DNA of 10,000 nucleotides from Actinidia chinensis (taxonomy: Eukaryota > Streptophyta > Magnoliopsida > Ericales > Actinidiaceae). The stretch is taken from assembly GCA_009663005.1 (NCBI GenBank), contig CM018905.1:10617636-10627635 (forward strand), written 5' to 3'. The notes under the pieces are model-generated. The model saw only the letters and a list, made by a program, of their open reading frames with translations, ran no database searches and was not told the origin of the DNA. Every line of letters begins with the position of its first letter. Position 1 is the stretch's first letter. The position numbers and the translations under genes were made by a program. Of this stretch, positions 1-8,233 are shown one piece after another.

Positions 1-600
1 CAAGGAATGTAAATATTATAATGAAAAATTTAGTATGATATATATGATTAAATTGTGTGTTGGTTGACCTTCTGTTTATGATCTAAAAAATAATAAAAAT
101 AAAATTAAAAAAAACAATAGCACTTGCCCTTTCCTGGAAAATTCCAATTGTAATGTTCGCCTTTGTATAAATCTTACTAATGGTTCTCAGTTCATGAGAC
201 CGTGTTTCTGTTCTGTTTTTTAGTTGAGTTTACTGACCAGACACGCGTTTCCTATTCTACGACAGGTTCTTTCCCTAGATCATCATCAACATAAAACTAA
301 TAGCAAGCAATATATAATTAAAACATACAAAAGCATACTACTTATATTAGAAAAAATTGAGATCAAAATTAGTAACCCACCTATAGAAACTATATCAAAA
401 AGATTTTGTAAGATTTTCGGAAAAAAATTTAAATCAATCATCAGTTCTACACAATAAATCATTGGATCTCAATTACCGCTAATATAATACGATAAAATAA
501 AAACACATGCATACAAAAATTCTTGTTAACTGATGATCCATAAATAGCACGAGAATAAAAACTCTATTTATTATCAATGTTGATGGATTAACATGGCATA
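1..600 (-). mobile_element. Internal 5' leader of a minus-strand LTR retrotransposon (partial)
   Basis: This stretch lies just inside the primer-binding site at 601-612, so on the minus strand it is the start of the element's internal region, running off the left edge. It is AT-rich and I see no gag-like motif on either strand. A 77-codon plus-strand open frame at 224-457 begins at a TTG and resembles no family I know, so I treat it as chance. The segment is either a long untranslated leader before gag, or the interior of a non-coding LARD-type element. The sequence left of the window would decide which. Confidence 0.55.
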
Positions 601-612
601 GTTCTGATACCA
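601..612 (-). other. Primer-binding site, initiator tRNA-Met type
   Basis: Read on the minus strand, these bases are TGGTATCAGAAC. This matches the usual plant tRNA-Met primer-binding site (TGGTATCAGAGC) at 11 of 12 positions. It lies two bases inside the terminal CA of the LTR at 615-1809, the expected spacing for the site where the tRNA primes minus-strand DNA synthesis. It fixes the orientation: the internal region is to the left and the adjoining LTR is the 5' LTR. Confidence 0.8.
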
Positions 613-614
613 AT

Positions 615-1031
615 TGAAGGGGAACGGATCCCAAGAACAAAAGCATGATTTTTAAAACTTTCTTTTTTAAATCTTAATCCATGAAAATCGTACAGTATTG
701 ATCAAGAGAGGTTTTGGAATACCTTGAATAGGATGAGGAATTAAAGGTTAAACCCCTAGGTTTTATTGTTGCCACACCTAGCCTTGTTCAACCAATTGAA
801 CCAATGTTGAATGCTTGCTGGTTTGCTGTTGTCATTGCAGCCTTGGCTAATTGCTCGCTATTGTGGATTATTGCTCCAAGTTTCCCATCCCTTTTGGATT
901 GTGAATCCCTCTCTCCTAAACCCTTAGATTTTCTTTTTTTCCCCTCAATTCTTACCAATCCTTCTAGAGTATGATCTCTTAGGTTTTCTCTCAAAATTCT
1001 GCAGAGAATTCTATTTTAAGGATTGACAACC

Positions 1032-1070
<39 letters not shown>

Positions 1071-1809
1071 AAGTATTAACCTAGAGCAAGGTTAGGGATC
1101 TTAGAAAGTCCTAGCTTGACTCCAATTAACCTTCTAAATTTCTTAGTTATCTCATAACTAATTTAGTAATTTAATTAATACAAATTAAGTTCACCAAATA
1201 ATTTGAATTGGACCCCAAAGTAATAGAAAAAAATATCCTTTATCATTATTTTAATACAGCAATTAAAATCCCTCTAAGTGTTCTCACATATCTAATAATG
1301 ACCACCCAAGATACTGAGGTGTTAGCCCAATGAGTCTCACTTATTGGTAAATCAAAGTGAGCAATGTCAATAACTTGAGTTCACCATTCTCTCAAGATTA
1401 AGAGTCAATTTCAAATAACAAATATAAGATTTTATCATAAAATGACAGCTTTATATGATATTTTTTTACGGTGATATAGTTCAATTTATTTCAAATACAC
1501 CAATACTTTAACACACAGTTAACTACTCTGATGGTTGAGATAAGTCATTATATCATATAGAGATTAAGAGTATTATAGTTTTTGCAAATAAACTCATCAC
1601 AGACTACGAACTAAATAAAATTACTAAGACTAACGATTTATATCTTTTTGTGTATAAATCTCATTTCCACACATATATCGTATCTCTAGATAACTTAGTA
1701 TAAATATCATCTCATAATATAATAGAACAACACCCAATGCATGATAAAATGAATTCTTATTCCAAATAATAGTCAAATATTTGAATATGTAGGCATACAA
1801 ATCCCAACA
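615..1809 (-). mobile_element. 5' LTR of a retrotransposon (about 1.2 kb)
   Basis: Read on the minus strand, the segment starts with TGTTGGGATTTGTATGCC and ends with GTTCCCCTTCA, the TG...CA boundaries of an LTR, followed after two bases by a tRNA-Met-type primer-binding site. TGTTGGGA is a common start for plant LTRs. At 1195 bp it is within the usual range of long plant LTRs. It contains an (AT)17 microsatellite. A 68-codon minus-strand open frame at 788-994 lies in the part that would be R/U5; it is rich in charged and polar residues and matches nothing I recognise, so I do not call a gene. Superfamily (Copia, Gypsy or LARD) cannot be set without the internal domains. The matching 3' LTR, if present, lies outside the window, so this could not be compared for age. 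Confidence 0.72.
1034..1067. repeat. (AT)17 microsatellite inside the LTR
   Basis: Seventeen uninterrupted AT dinucleotides (34 bp). It sits roughly two thirds of the way through the LTR in element orientation, where a TATA-like promoter could lie, but a role in transcription is only a guess. Length is likely to vary between individuals. Confidence 0.97.
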
Positions 1810-1840
1810 GTTAGATCCTACTTAAGTTATTATACAGTCC

Positions 1841-1850
1841 AAGTGGGAGA
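1841..1850 (+). other. Polypurine tract of a second, plus-strand LTR retrotransposon
   Basis: The bases AAGTGGGAGA, preceded by GTCC, form a purine run of the kind that primes plus-strand DNA just before the 3' LTR in many plant retrotransposons. A TG dinucleotide that could begin an LTR follows at 1852. It is on the opposite strand to the element at 1-1809, so it belongs to a different element. The call rests on resemblance to the common plant junction and on position only. Confidence 0.5.
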
Positions 1851-1851
1851 A

Positions 1852-2164
1852 TGAAAGACTAAATATTTAATTTAGTCATTTATGCGGCCGACATAATATG
1901 ACACACATGTAATTATGGGTTTAAATGATCCATATATTTAGTCCTAAGTTTTTATGCTATTGGTCAATAGATGGAATATGGTTCTAATACTCTTACTTTG
2001 ATGGGAAATAGAATTCCAATTGAATAAGAAAATTGTTCCTCTCGTTTCTTATAAAATACCAATTGAATTTTTCATCAACTAAAGATAGAGATTATATTCA
2101 TAAAAGGTCAAGAATATTGGAGATTAAATTTTCAATACTAAAAGATTGAAGTTGCTCTAAATCA
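1852..2164 (+). mobile_element. Probable 3' LTR or LTR fragment of the second element
   Basis: The segment begins with TG directly after the polypurine tract and has no coding potential. A possible CA end occurs at 2163-2164, giving 313 bp, but the right boundary is a guess and the LTR could extend further into the AT-rich DNA. No matching copy is present in the window to confirm it. The 31 bp between this element's purine tract and the LTR at 615-1809 would be the last piece of its internal region, which implies the minus-strand element jumped into it. Confidence 0.35.
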
Positions 2165-2452
2165 ATTATTGGATGCCGTTATTATTTTTATTTTACTTTA
2201 TGATTTAAAAATAAAAATACATGATAGTTTAAGATCTTGTTTATGAGTTGTCAATTATGTAACAAAATTGATATTATTTTTCAATTATTAAATTTATTTA
2301 AATAAATGCTATAAGAAACCAATCAATCAACTTCCATAAAGGGCATGTGCTTTTTTGGTCATAGTAAGTAAAATTTAAATAAACATTAATAATAATTTGA
2401 AATAACCAAAACGACAAGTAGGCGTTTTCAAGAAAAACAACTAGGCGTTTTG
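2165..2452. other. AT-rich spacer, no gene seen
   Basis: Very AT-rich sequence with no supported open frame or terminal repeat. Near its right end TAGGCGTTTT occurs twice, at 2419-2428 and 2442-2451, 23 bp apart. This may be a local duplication or a trace of the insertion that brought in the LINE fragment. Part of the segment could belong to the LTR-like sequence on its left. Confidence 0.5.
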
Positions 2453-4115
2453 GAGCAATGAACATTGTTATTAGGGAAGCTCAATCTGCGTTTATGGGAG
2501 GGAGAAATATACTTGATGGTGTTCTTATTGCCAATGAGGTCATGGATTGGTGAAAATCGAAAAGTAAAAGAGGTCTATTGATTAAACTCGATTTTGAAAA
2601 AGCATATGATTCTATCAATTGAAAATTTTTATTGAAGATGATAAAATTTTTGGGTTTTGAAACAAGTGGATTAGGTTGATGGAGGAATGCATTACGACAG
2701 CTAAAAGTTCAGTTTTGATCAATGGTTCTCCTACAAAGGAAATCTCCGTTTTATTTCTGATGGCTACAGAAGCCTGAACAAACTGGTGGACAGAGCAAAG
2801 AACTGGGAATTTCTTAAAGGACGGGGCTTTCCCGGGACAAAGAATTTTTCTATCTCTTATTTTGCATTTGCGAGATGATACCCATTCCTGTTTTGTGAAG
2901 CGAATGTGACAGAGTTATTAACATTAGAGAATATTGAGATGTCCGCGAGGTGATATCAGGGATATATGAAGGTTAATTTCATACAGTGGGGTTTTGTGGG
3001 TGGGAGTTGAAAATGAATCTTGATGGGTGTGCAAGAATTTTGAGATGCAAAAAAAAGAGATTACCGATGAAATATTTAGGTCTTCCACTCTGCGAGTCAA
3101 GACTCAAGCAATTGGAAACCAGTGATTGAGTTGATAAATAAGGTTTCTTCATGGACGAGAGATTTCTTTCCTTCGGGTAGGGCTAGTTTAATTAAATCGG
3201 TCATCAGCAAGTCTTCTGTTTTTGCATTCTTTATTCAATGCTGGAATGGGTGGCTAAAATGTCTTGAGGGCGAATTCAAGCGGCATTTTTATGGGGAAGC
3301 GATGATGCGAATAGGAAAATTCACCTCACAAGATGGGATAAAATTACCAGGGGCAAAGACAGAGGAGAGTTGGATGTTAGAAATATTAAAATAATGAATG
3401 AATATTATTGTGCAAATGGCATTGGAGGTTTGGAGTAGAATACGGGGCGTTATGGAAGAAATTGATTTATTCAAAATATGACATGGAGTTATCAGAATGG
3501 AGTTCGATTGAGGTATGTCGAAATAACTTCTCAAGAGTGTGGATTGATATATTGTTAGCTAAGACAGAGTTCCATTACTCTTTCAATTTTTTCATTCGAA
3601 TTTAAAGATTAAGATAGGGGATGGGGTGAGGGTGAAATTTTGGCAGGATGTATGGTTTGGTGATGGAAGTGAATCTTTGAAGATTATTTCCCCCAAATTA
3701 TTTCTTTTATCCATAGATAATAAAGCAAGTGTAGTTAAAACTATGGATAGAAGTAGAATGGGCGAATGGAATTATATTTTTAAAAGAAGTCTACGAAGTT
3801 GAAAATCTGATGAACTTCAACAATTACAGAATTTGTGGGCAGAACATTTTTGGGTGTATTAACTGGAATAGTTGTGATAAATTGAATGGACTGTGATAGT
3901 CAAATTTGTTCTCAATTAATTCAATGTATTAGTGGTTTGATCGATATTGAGAATGGCAGTGATGTTCCTAATTTTTGTGGAACATGTTGTTCCCTGAGAG
4001 TGAAAATTTTTTGGATAGCTTGTTTGGAATGGAAGAATTACATCAGGGGCATGTTCTACTTAAGTTTGGAGTATTGGATGATGTCAAAAAAATAAATGTG
4101 AAGTGCAAAAATCAT
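2453..4115 (+). pseudogene. Truncated LINE (plant L1-type) reverse transcriptase, dead
   Basis: A decayed non-LTR retrotransposon ORF2 on the plus strand. In order I can read QSAFMGGR (2482-2505), KLDFEKAYDS (2584-2613), a segment corresponding to VLINGSPT (about 2711-2740), FA followed by DDT (2867-2882), LPMKYLGLPL (3061-3090), WKPVIEL (3113-3133), GRASLIKSVIS (3179-3211), QAAFLWGS (3277-3300), IHLTRW (3319-3336), WRFG with ALWKKLIYSKY (about 3423-3480) and IGDGVRVKFWQDVWFGDG (3614-3667). This order is that of plant L1 ORF2 from the RT fingers to the region before the C-terminal zf-RVT domain, of which only a weak trace remains near 3990-4085. The motifs lie in different frames. TGA stops occur at 2551, 2620 and 3800. 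The conserved RQGDPLSP block is missing near 2750, and one extra base at 2873 splits the FADD catalytic box. No endonuclease domain precedes it and no poly(A) tail follows, so both ends are lost. Confidence 0.9.
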
Positions 4116-4157
4116 TCTTTAATAACAAAACAGTCCTCAAGATAAATAAGAAATTGT

Positions 4158-4262
4158 GAGCATCTTCATTGCACACACTAAATGATGTATTAGTGTAACA
4201 TATTAACTAGTTAACATGTAAAACTTATATTTCATACTCCATTGCATATGCTAGTGAAGATG
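4158..4262. repeat. Fold-back (MITE-like) sequence, copy A
   Basis: CATCTTCA at 4161-4168 is mirrored by its complement TGAAGATG at 4255-4262. The arms stay partly complementary towards a central palindrome, TTAACTAGTTAA, at 4203-4214, so the strand could fold into an imperfect hairpin of about 100 bp. The left end GAGCATCTTCATTGCAC agrees at 15 of 17 positions with the reverse complement of 6075-6091, the end of a similar fold-back. I see no target-site duplication, so the true boundaries and superfamily are unknown. Confidence 0.45.
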
Positions 4263-4486
4263 TTAACGTTATCATATATTAAAGTGTAAGTTTAAAGTAT
4301 TTCTAATGGACTCATTAAACACATTGGTAACTCTTCTCATTAGATGACATGTAAAATTAACACATTTTATTTTTATTTTTTGGTCTCCAATGGGATGGCT
4401 AAAGTGGGTTTGGTACTGGTCATATTAAAGTTGAAGATGGTTTCTGGTCATCCTTAAAAAATGATAAGCACCATGTTTACACCTAA
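4263..4486. other. AT-rich sequence without a supported gene
   Basis: No coding signal. GGTCTCCAATGGGATGGCTA at 4381-4400 and the following AAAGTGG resemble ends of common plant MITEs, and GGCTAAAGTGG recurs at about 5783-5793 just right of the hAT-type MITE. This hints at further degraded non-autonomous elements, but I cannot set boundaries. Confidence 0.3.
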
Positions 4487-4569
4487 ACGACATAGTTTTG
4501 AGTAAAACATCTTAAAACAACATTGTTTTGAATAGAATACCTTAAAATGACATTGTTTTGAATAAAAGG
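4487..4569. repeat. 30-bp imperfect tandem repeat, about 2.8 copies
   Basis: Units at 4487-4516, 4517-4546 and 4547-4569 (partial) align without gaps and share the core ACATxGTTTTGA followed by a run ending in CTTAAA in the two complete units. The second and third units are closer to each other than to the first. It encodes nothing recognisable, and unequal crossing-over or slippage is the likely origin. Confidence 0.85.
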
Positions 4570-5234
4570 TGGATGGAAACTCTTATATATGGGTCACAAT
4601 TGTATATGAATAACAATTGCATTCGGAATACTATAGCACTTTGGCCAAAATATTATATTTGTTTTATAAAAGTTTTCAAAATTAATTTTAATTTTTTAAA
4701 TATAAAACATGCATAGTTTCTATATTTTATTCAATTTGAGTGGAAACAAGTTTTTGATAATTCAAAAAATAAAAATTGCAAAAATTTATGTTACTTCCCC
4801 AAAATTTGTGAAAAATAAGTTTTGGAAAGTATCATCCAAATAAGTTCCAGAAAAGTAATTTGCAAAACTAATTCTAAAAAATGCATAAAAAAATAACCTA
4901 ACTCTTTTAGAGCACAAGTTCTCTCAAATTTTCAAGAAGTAACATACTTTTTTTTAATTTTTTTTATTGAAAACATGTTTTAAAAATCTAAAAATTTATT
5001 TCTATGCAAAATCAACTAAATATAAAATCGATGTGTGTTTTATATTAAAAAGATTTAAATAAAATTTTGAAATTAATTTTGAAATCTGTAAGAAAAAAAA
5101 AACTATATTTTGGTGAAAAATTCCTATGCTTATCCATAAACAATTTTGATCCATATATAAAAGAGTTTTCAATATTATTTTGATCAAAACTACGTTGTCT
5201 TAAGGGGTAATCACAATGCTTACCCTTTTAAGGG
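4570..5234. other. AT-rich non-coding stretch, nothing recognised
   Basis: Dominated by A and T runs on both strands. The only open frame of note, on the minus strand at 5002-5187, is of low complexity and rich in Ile, Leu and Phe, as expected by chance in such DNA. I see no terminal repeats, RNA gene or regulatory element I could defend. Confidence 0.6.
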
Positions 5235-5242
5235 TCCACACC
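5235..5242. repeat. Left 8-bp target-site duplication of the hAT-type MITE
   Basis: TCCACACC here is repeated exactly at 5764-5771, directly outside the other end of the element at 5243-5763. Eight bp is the duplication length made by hAT transposases. The perfect match indicates an insertion that has not yet decayed at its edges. Confidence 0.9.
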
Positions 5243-5763
5243 TAGGGGTGTTCAAAATTCCCGTCGGACCCGAGAATCGAACTGAACCGACCTCATTGGG
5301 TCGGGTCGGGTCGGGTCGGGTCGGGTCTCTCATGCCTATGGGTCGGTTCCGGGTCTAAAAATTATAGACCCGAGCGGTTCGGTTCGGTTCTCGGGTCCCT
5401 AAGATTTTTTACCCAAAACCGACCCAAGTGGAACCGACCCGAGAACGAAGCCTAGAACCGACTCAGAACCGACCCCGAGTGGAACCAAAGCATAGAACCG
5501 ACCATATAGGCGTACAATACACTCACAACACTTGATTATTACCTATTTTATATAAAGGAGTAGTTTAATTTTAGGAAGAACCGAATAACCGACCCGACCC
5601 GATAACGAAGAATCGAACCGAACCAGAATCGAACGGTTCGATTTGGTTCGATTCTTTCAGATGCTCGGGTCGGTTCTGGGTCCAAAAATATAGAACAGTG
5701 GATGATCGAGTCGGTTCTAGGTCTGATTCAGACTCGACCCAACCCGACCCGTGTGCACCCCTA
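5243..5763. mobile_element. hAT-type MITE, 521 bp, complete
   Basis: The element begins TAGGGGTG and ends CACCCCTA, a perfect 8-bp terminal inverted repeat that fits the hAT end rule YARNG, and is flanked by identical 8-bp duplications TCCACACC. It encodes no transposase and would depend on an autonomous hAT element elsewhere. The interior is far richer in G and C than its surroundings and is built from short subterminal motifs of the GGGTCGG and CCGACCC type, plus GGTTCGG and CGAACC, in both orientations. Such subterminal clusters are typical transposase-binding regions in hAT elements; that role is inferred here. A 79-codon minus-strand open frame at 5571-5810 follows the repeats, crosses the right end of the element, and is not a gene. 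Confidence 0.88.
5298..5327 (+). repeat. (TCGGG)5 array, potential G-quadruplex
   Basis: Six GGG runs separated by two-base TC loops in 30 bp. Four G-triplets with short loops meet the usual sequence rule for an intramolecular G-quadruplex on the plus strand. It lies in the left subterminal part of the hAT-type MITE. Folding has not been shown; this is a sequence-based prediction. Confidence 0.85.
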
Positions 5764-5771
5764 TCCACACC
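5764..5771. repeat. Right 8-bp target-site duplication of the hAT-type MITE
   Basis: TCCACACC, identical to 5235-5242, directly follows the terminal CACCCCTA of the element. Confidence 0.9.
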
Positions 5772-5952
5772 TACCTTATAACTGGCTAAAGTGGTCTTTA
5801 ATTTTAACAAGTTTTAGTTTTTGTTAAGTTACCTACTAAGTTTATAGAGTGTCTTAACAAAGCAAGGAAGAGAGAGGAAAATATAGAGAAGACTAGATAG
5901 TGTGATTCATATGTATTTTTTTTTAACTTTTGTTTATTTTAACACATACTTT

Positions 5953-6107
5953 GTGCTAGCTCATTGGAGCATTCAATGACTTTATAAATTAGTTAACATT
6001 TAATACACAAAATTGAAACTTATTTTTCTTATGTGTACACTTTAACATACATTTTAGCATATTATATTTATCTAGTGCATTGGAGATGCTCCAAGTTTAG
6101 CTAGCAC
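5953..6107. repeat. Fold-back (MITE-like) sequence, copy B, inverted relative to copy A
   Basis: GTGCTAGCT at 5953-5961 is the exact reverse complement of AGCTAGCAC at 6099-6107, and the next bases inward (TTGGAGC and GCTCCAA) also pair, giving a stem of about 18 bp with a small mismatch. On the minus strand its end reads GAGCATCTCCAATGCAC, close to the left end of the fold-back at 4158-4262, so the two probably belong to one family in opposite orientation. No target-site duplication was found. A third GAGCATCTCCA-type motif (minus strand) lies at about 6349-6359. Confidence 0.45.
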
Positions 6108-6692
6108 TCTAGCAAATTTTATAGGTCCAAATTTTTATTAAATATGTATAAAAGTTAGTGGAGTTGGTGATGGGTGGAACTAGATAAGTAGTGATTGGGT
6201 ATGGCAAATATATTAATTGATTAACTAATTGATGTTTTAGCTTCTACAAATGAGATGAGTTTGAAAGTAAGTGTTCATTAGCTTACTAAGTATTTACGAA
6301 ATTAAATTGGGTTACTATTTTGAACACATAAAAGTTTAAGATCTACAATGGAGATGCTCTAATGAATTACTTGATAGTTTAATAAAGTGGGATGAATTTA
6401 ACAGTCTTATTTTATTTAATTATATTATTTTTTATTTTTATTAAAAAAATATTAAAATATTCTTTTATAAATTAATATAAAAAAAAAATACAAAAGTATT
6501 TGAGTCAAATTATTTAATAAAAACCAAAAAAAGTGTAACCCATCGTCCTTTAATAATTTTTATATATTTTTTAAAAAATATGAATGTAAAAAATTATTTG
6601 ACAGGTAATTTTTTGAGCTTTTGCTGATACATATCGACAGCTATTCGTCTTTGAAATGACGGAAAGCGCGAAATGCAGTTGTTGCTACCCAC
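6108..6692. other. AT-rich non-coding stretch
   Basis: Apart from the short motif ACAATGGAGATGCTCT near 6345-6360, which resembles the fold-back ends to the left, I see only A/T-rich sequence with homopolymer runs (densest at about 6400-6600) and no defensible gene, RNA or terminal repeat. Confidence 0.5.
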
Positions 6693-6700
6693 AATGGTAA
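6693..6700. repeat. Left 8-bp target-site duplication of the palindromic MITE
   Basis: AATGGTAA is repeated exactly at 6888-6895, just outside the right end of the element at 6701-6887. Confidence 0.75.
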
Positions 6701-6887
6701 AGGAACAATGCTACTGTACAACCATCGTGCACATAAAAAGGCACATCCATGAGAAAGAAAAGACACAATAAAAGTGGTCCCACACACAGGGGTGGGCCCC
6801 ACACCAAGGCCCACTTTTTATTGTGTCGTTCTCTCTTCATAGGGTGTGCATTTGATGTGCACACTGGTTTGTGAGTGAGATTTTCCA
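6701..6887. mobile_element. Palindromic (fold-back) MITE, 187 bp
   Basis: Almost the whole element is one inverted repeat. GACACAATAAAAGTGG at 6762-6777 pairs with 6811-6827 except for one extra A. GTGCAC at 6727-6732 pairs with 6857-6862, and the ends AGGAACAATGCTACT and AGTGAGATTTTCCA pair with mismatches. The centre carries GTGGGCCCCAC (6792-6802), itself nearly palindromic. The 8-bp flanking repeat AATGGTAA supports a complete transposition unit. The duplication length suggests hAT, but the ends do not fit the hAT rule YARNG, so a Mutator-like origin (usually 9 bp) remains possible. The 67-codon minus-strand open frame across it is a by-product of the repeat. Confidence 0.78.
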
Positions 6888-6895
6888 AATGGTAA
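6888..6895. repeat. Right 8-bp target-site duplication of the palindromic MITE
   Basis: AATGGTAA, identical to 6693-6700, follows the terminal TTTTCCA of the element. Confidence 0.75.
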
Positions 6896-7379
6896 TGTAA
6901 AGGTAAAAGATCTGAAAAAAGGATTTCCCAATTGTGTAGGATAATAACACATCAAAAAAAAATGATCTTTAACCCACTTTTATTTTTATCAATGTTGATA
7001 AGTTTTTTATTTTAACTTTTTGGTCGATTAGGGTAAATTCATAATTACATTTAATATTTTGTTAATATTAAAATTTTTTCCATGTATCCTTAAACTTATT
7101 ATTTTCATTATTTTTCAATTAATTGCGCTGTTTAAAAAAGGATTAAACACTCTGTAATGATATTAAAATTACAGAAAGAAATAACATCAAAATAGGAATA
7201 GCAGAAAGGAATAGGCCAATCTGTGCTCAATTTCAGTAGATATTCAACTGCCTATAATACTCACAAATCTCATAAAAGAGCTTACAAATGAAAAGAACAT
7301 AGAAAAAATGTGTCTAACATTACTATAGAACATAAGAAAGGGTTATAAAAGCCATAAGACTTATAAACACTCTAAGGAA

Positions 7380-7500
7380 CAAATTCTCGAAAGAAAAATA
7401 TAAAAATCTTCTTTAAGACTAATAAGCCTAAGAAGGAAGATATAATATGTTATAAAGGTGGAAGACCACGACACTATTCCCCTAAAGTAAAATGAAACAA
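7380..7500 (+). pseudogene. Coat-protein zinc-knuckle remnant of the pararetrovirus
   Basis: In one frame the DNA reads KTNKPKKEDIICYKGG followed by RPRHYSPKV, ending at 7489. This is a basic stretch leading into a CCHC zinc knuckle, the nucleic-acid-binding element at the C-terminal end of caulimovirid coat proteins. The first Cys (7448-7450) and the His (7472-7474) are kept, while the second Cys position reads Gly (7457-7459) and the last reads Val (7487-7489), so it could not bind zinc. The sequence left of it, to about 7150, is probably more coat protein, but its frame is broken repeatedly and I recognise no motif. Confidence 0.6.
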
Positions 7501-7564
7501 AAATAAATAATTTAGAATGATAAAGAATTAAAATCCAAATAGTTAAATTACTAATAAATAGTAG

Positions 7565-7780
7565 TCTTCTGAATCAGAATCAGAATCAGAAGAGGAAGAA
7601 GATGCAGATTTTGCCCTTCTTCTGATGATGAAGTTGAATGCATTAGAAGACTATTTTAGGATGAAGATAGAACAAAGAAATGGTTTTTTGTTCTATTCAA
7701 ATAATCATCTTACAAGTCTTCGAAAAGGTATAACTGAGTATCAATGGGCTTTCGATGATCAGAAAAATGTTCTGAATTTA
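7565..7780 (+). pseudogene. Acidic linker and unidentified viral segment, open for 72 codons
   Basis: This frame is open from after a TAG at 7562-7564 to a TAG at 7781-7783. It begins with a Ser-Glu repeat (SESESESEEEEDAD, from three GAATCA units at 7571-7588), then continues as LNALEDYFRMKIEQRNGFLFY and beyond with an ordinary amino-acid mix. It lies between the coat-protein zinc knuckle and the protease. Acidic, Ser/Glu-rich stretches occur in caulimovirid coat proteins, so it may be the coat-protein tail and the following spacer. I cannot name the segment after the acidic part. Confidence 0.45.
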
Positions 7781-7789
7781 TAGAACAAA

Positions 7790-8230
7790 CTTTCTGATCA
7801 TAATTTAAAAAAGAAAATTAAAAATCCTGAATCAAAGGGGAATTTCGTGAGAAACCCACAATAGATAGTCAAGGGTTAATCACAAAAATAACCAAGGATA
7901 TTCCTGAAAAGGAAGTATATGAAAAGATTCGAGAAGAAGATGTCTCTAAACCTGTTCAGATCAATGATTTAAAAGGAGAAATAATTACTCTTAAATAGAC
8001 ATAAGTATCTAAGGAAAAAGATGATATTCAAGACAGAAACTTACTGAGTTAGGTTTCATATTAATAGTTGTCTAAATTATAAAAAGGACAAGAACTTATC
8101 AATCAAGATAAGAAAGAAAAAAGGCAAAAGAAGATGAACATCTTCTTTGAATCTTAATATGAACAAGGTTTTATACCAAAAATGGTATCGTTAAATTGAT
8201 CTAGTTGGGTCAAATGAATTGATTATTGAA
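7790..8230 (+). pseudogene. Lysine- and glutamate-rich viral spacer, broken
   Basis: Short open pieces in changing frames with many Lys, Glu and Ile codons, for example SKEKDDIQDRN around 8009-8041 and KMNIFF near 8130-8150. It lies between the linker segment and the protease, where caulimovirid polyproteins have a poorly conserved spacer. No catalytic motif is visible, and its membership in the viral block rests on position and composition. Confidence 0.35.
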
Positions 8231-8233
8231 AAT

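Noticed and set aside
224..457. 77-codon plus-strand open frame
   Set aside because: Starts at TTG, has no recognisable motif and lies in AT-rich leader DNA of a retrotransposon; chance is the simplest explanation.
788..994. 68-codon minus-strand open frame inside the LTR
   Set aside because: It has a start codon and a charged composition, but lies within R/U5-like LTR sequence and resembles no protein family.
3289..3534. 81-codon minus-strand open frame
   Set aside because: Antisense shadow of the LINE reverse transcriptase remnant, whose plus-strand motifs are clear.
4487..4569. CRISPR-like repeat array
   Set aside because: The units abut directly with no spacers, diverge from each other, and the DNA is plant.
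5002..5187. 61-codon minus-strand open frame, Ile/Leu/Phe rich
   Set aside because: Low-complexity AT-rich DNA read on the strand with T runs; no motif and no neighbours to support it.
5298..5327. Telomere-like repeat
   Set aside because: The unit is TCGGG, not the plant telomere unit TTTAGGG, and it lies inside a MITE with exact ends.
5571..5810. 79-codon minus-strand open frame rich in Gly, Ser, Arg and Glu
   Set aside because: Generated by the GGGTCGG/CCGACCC motifs of the hAT-type MITE and crosses the element's end, so it is not a gene.
6685..6888. 67-codon minus-strand open frame with a hydrophobic stretch
   Set aside because: Spans the palindromic MITE almost exactly; the apparent membrane segment comes from repeat sequence.
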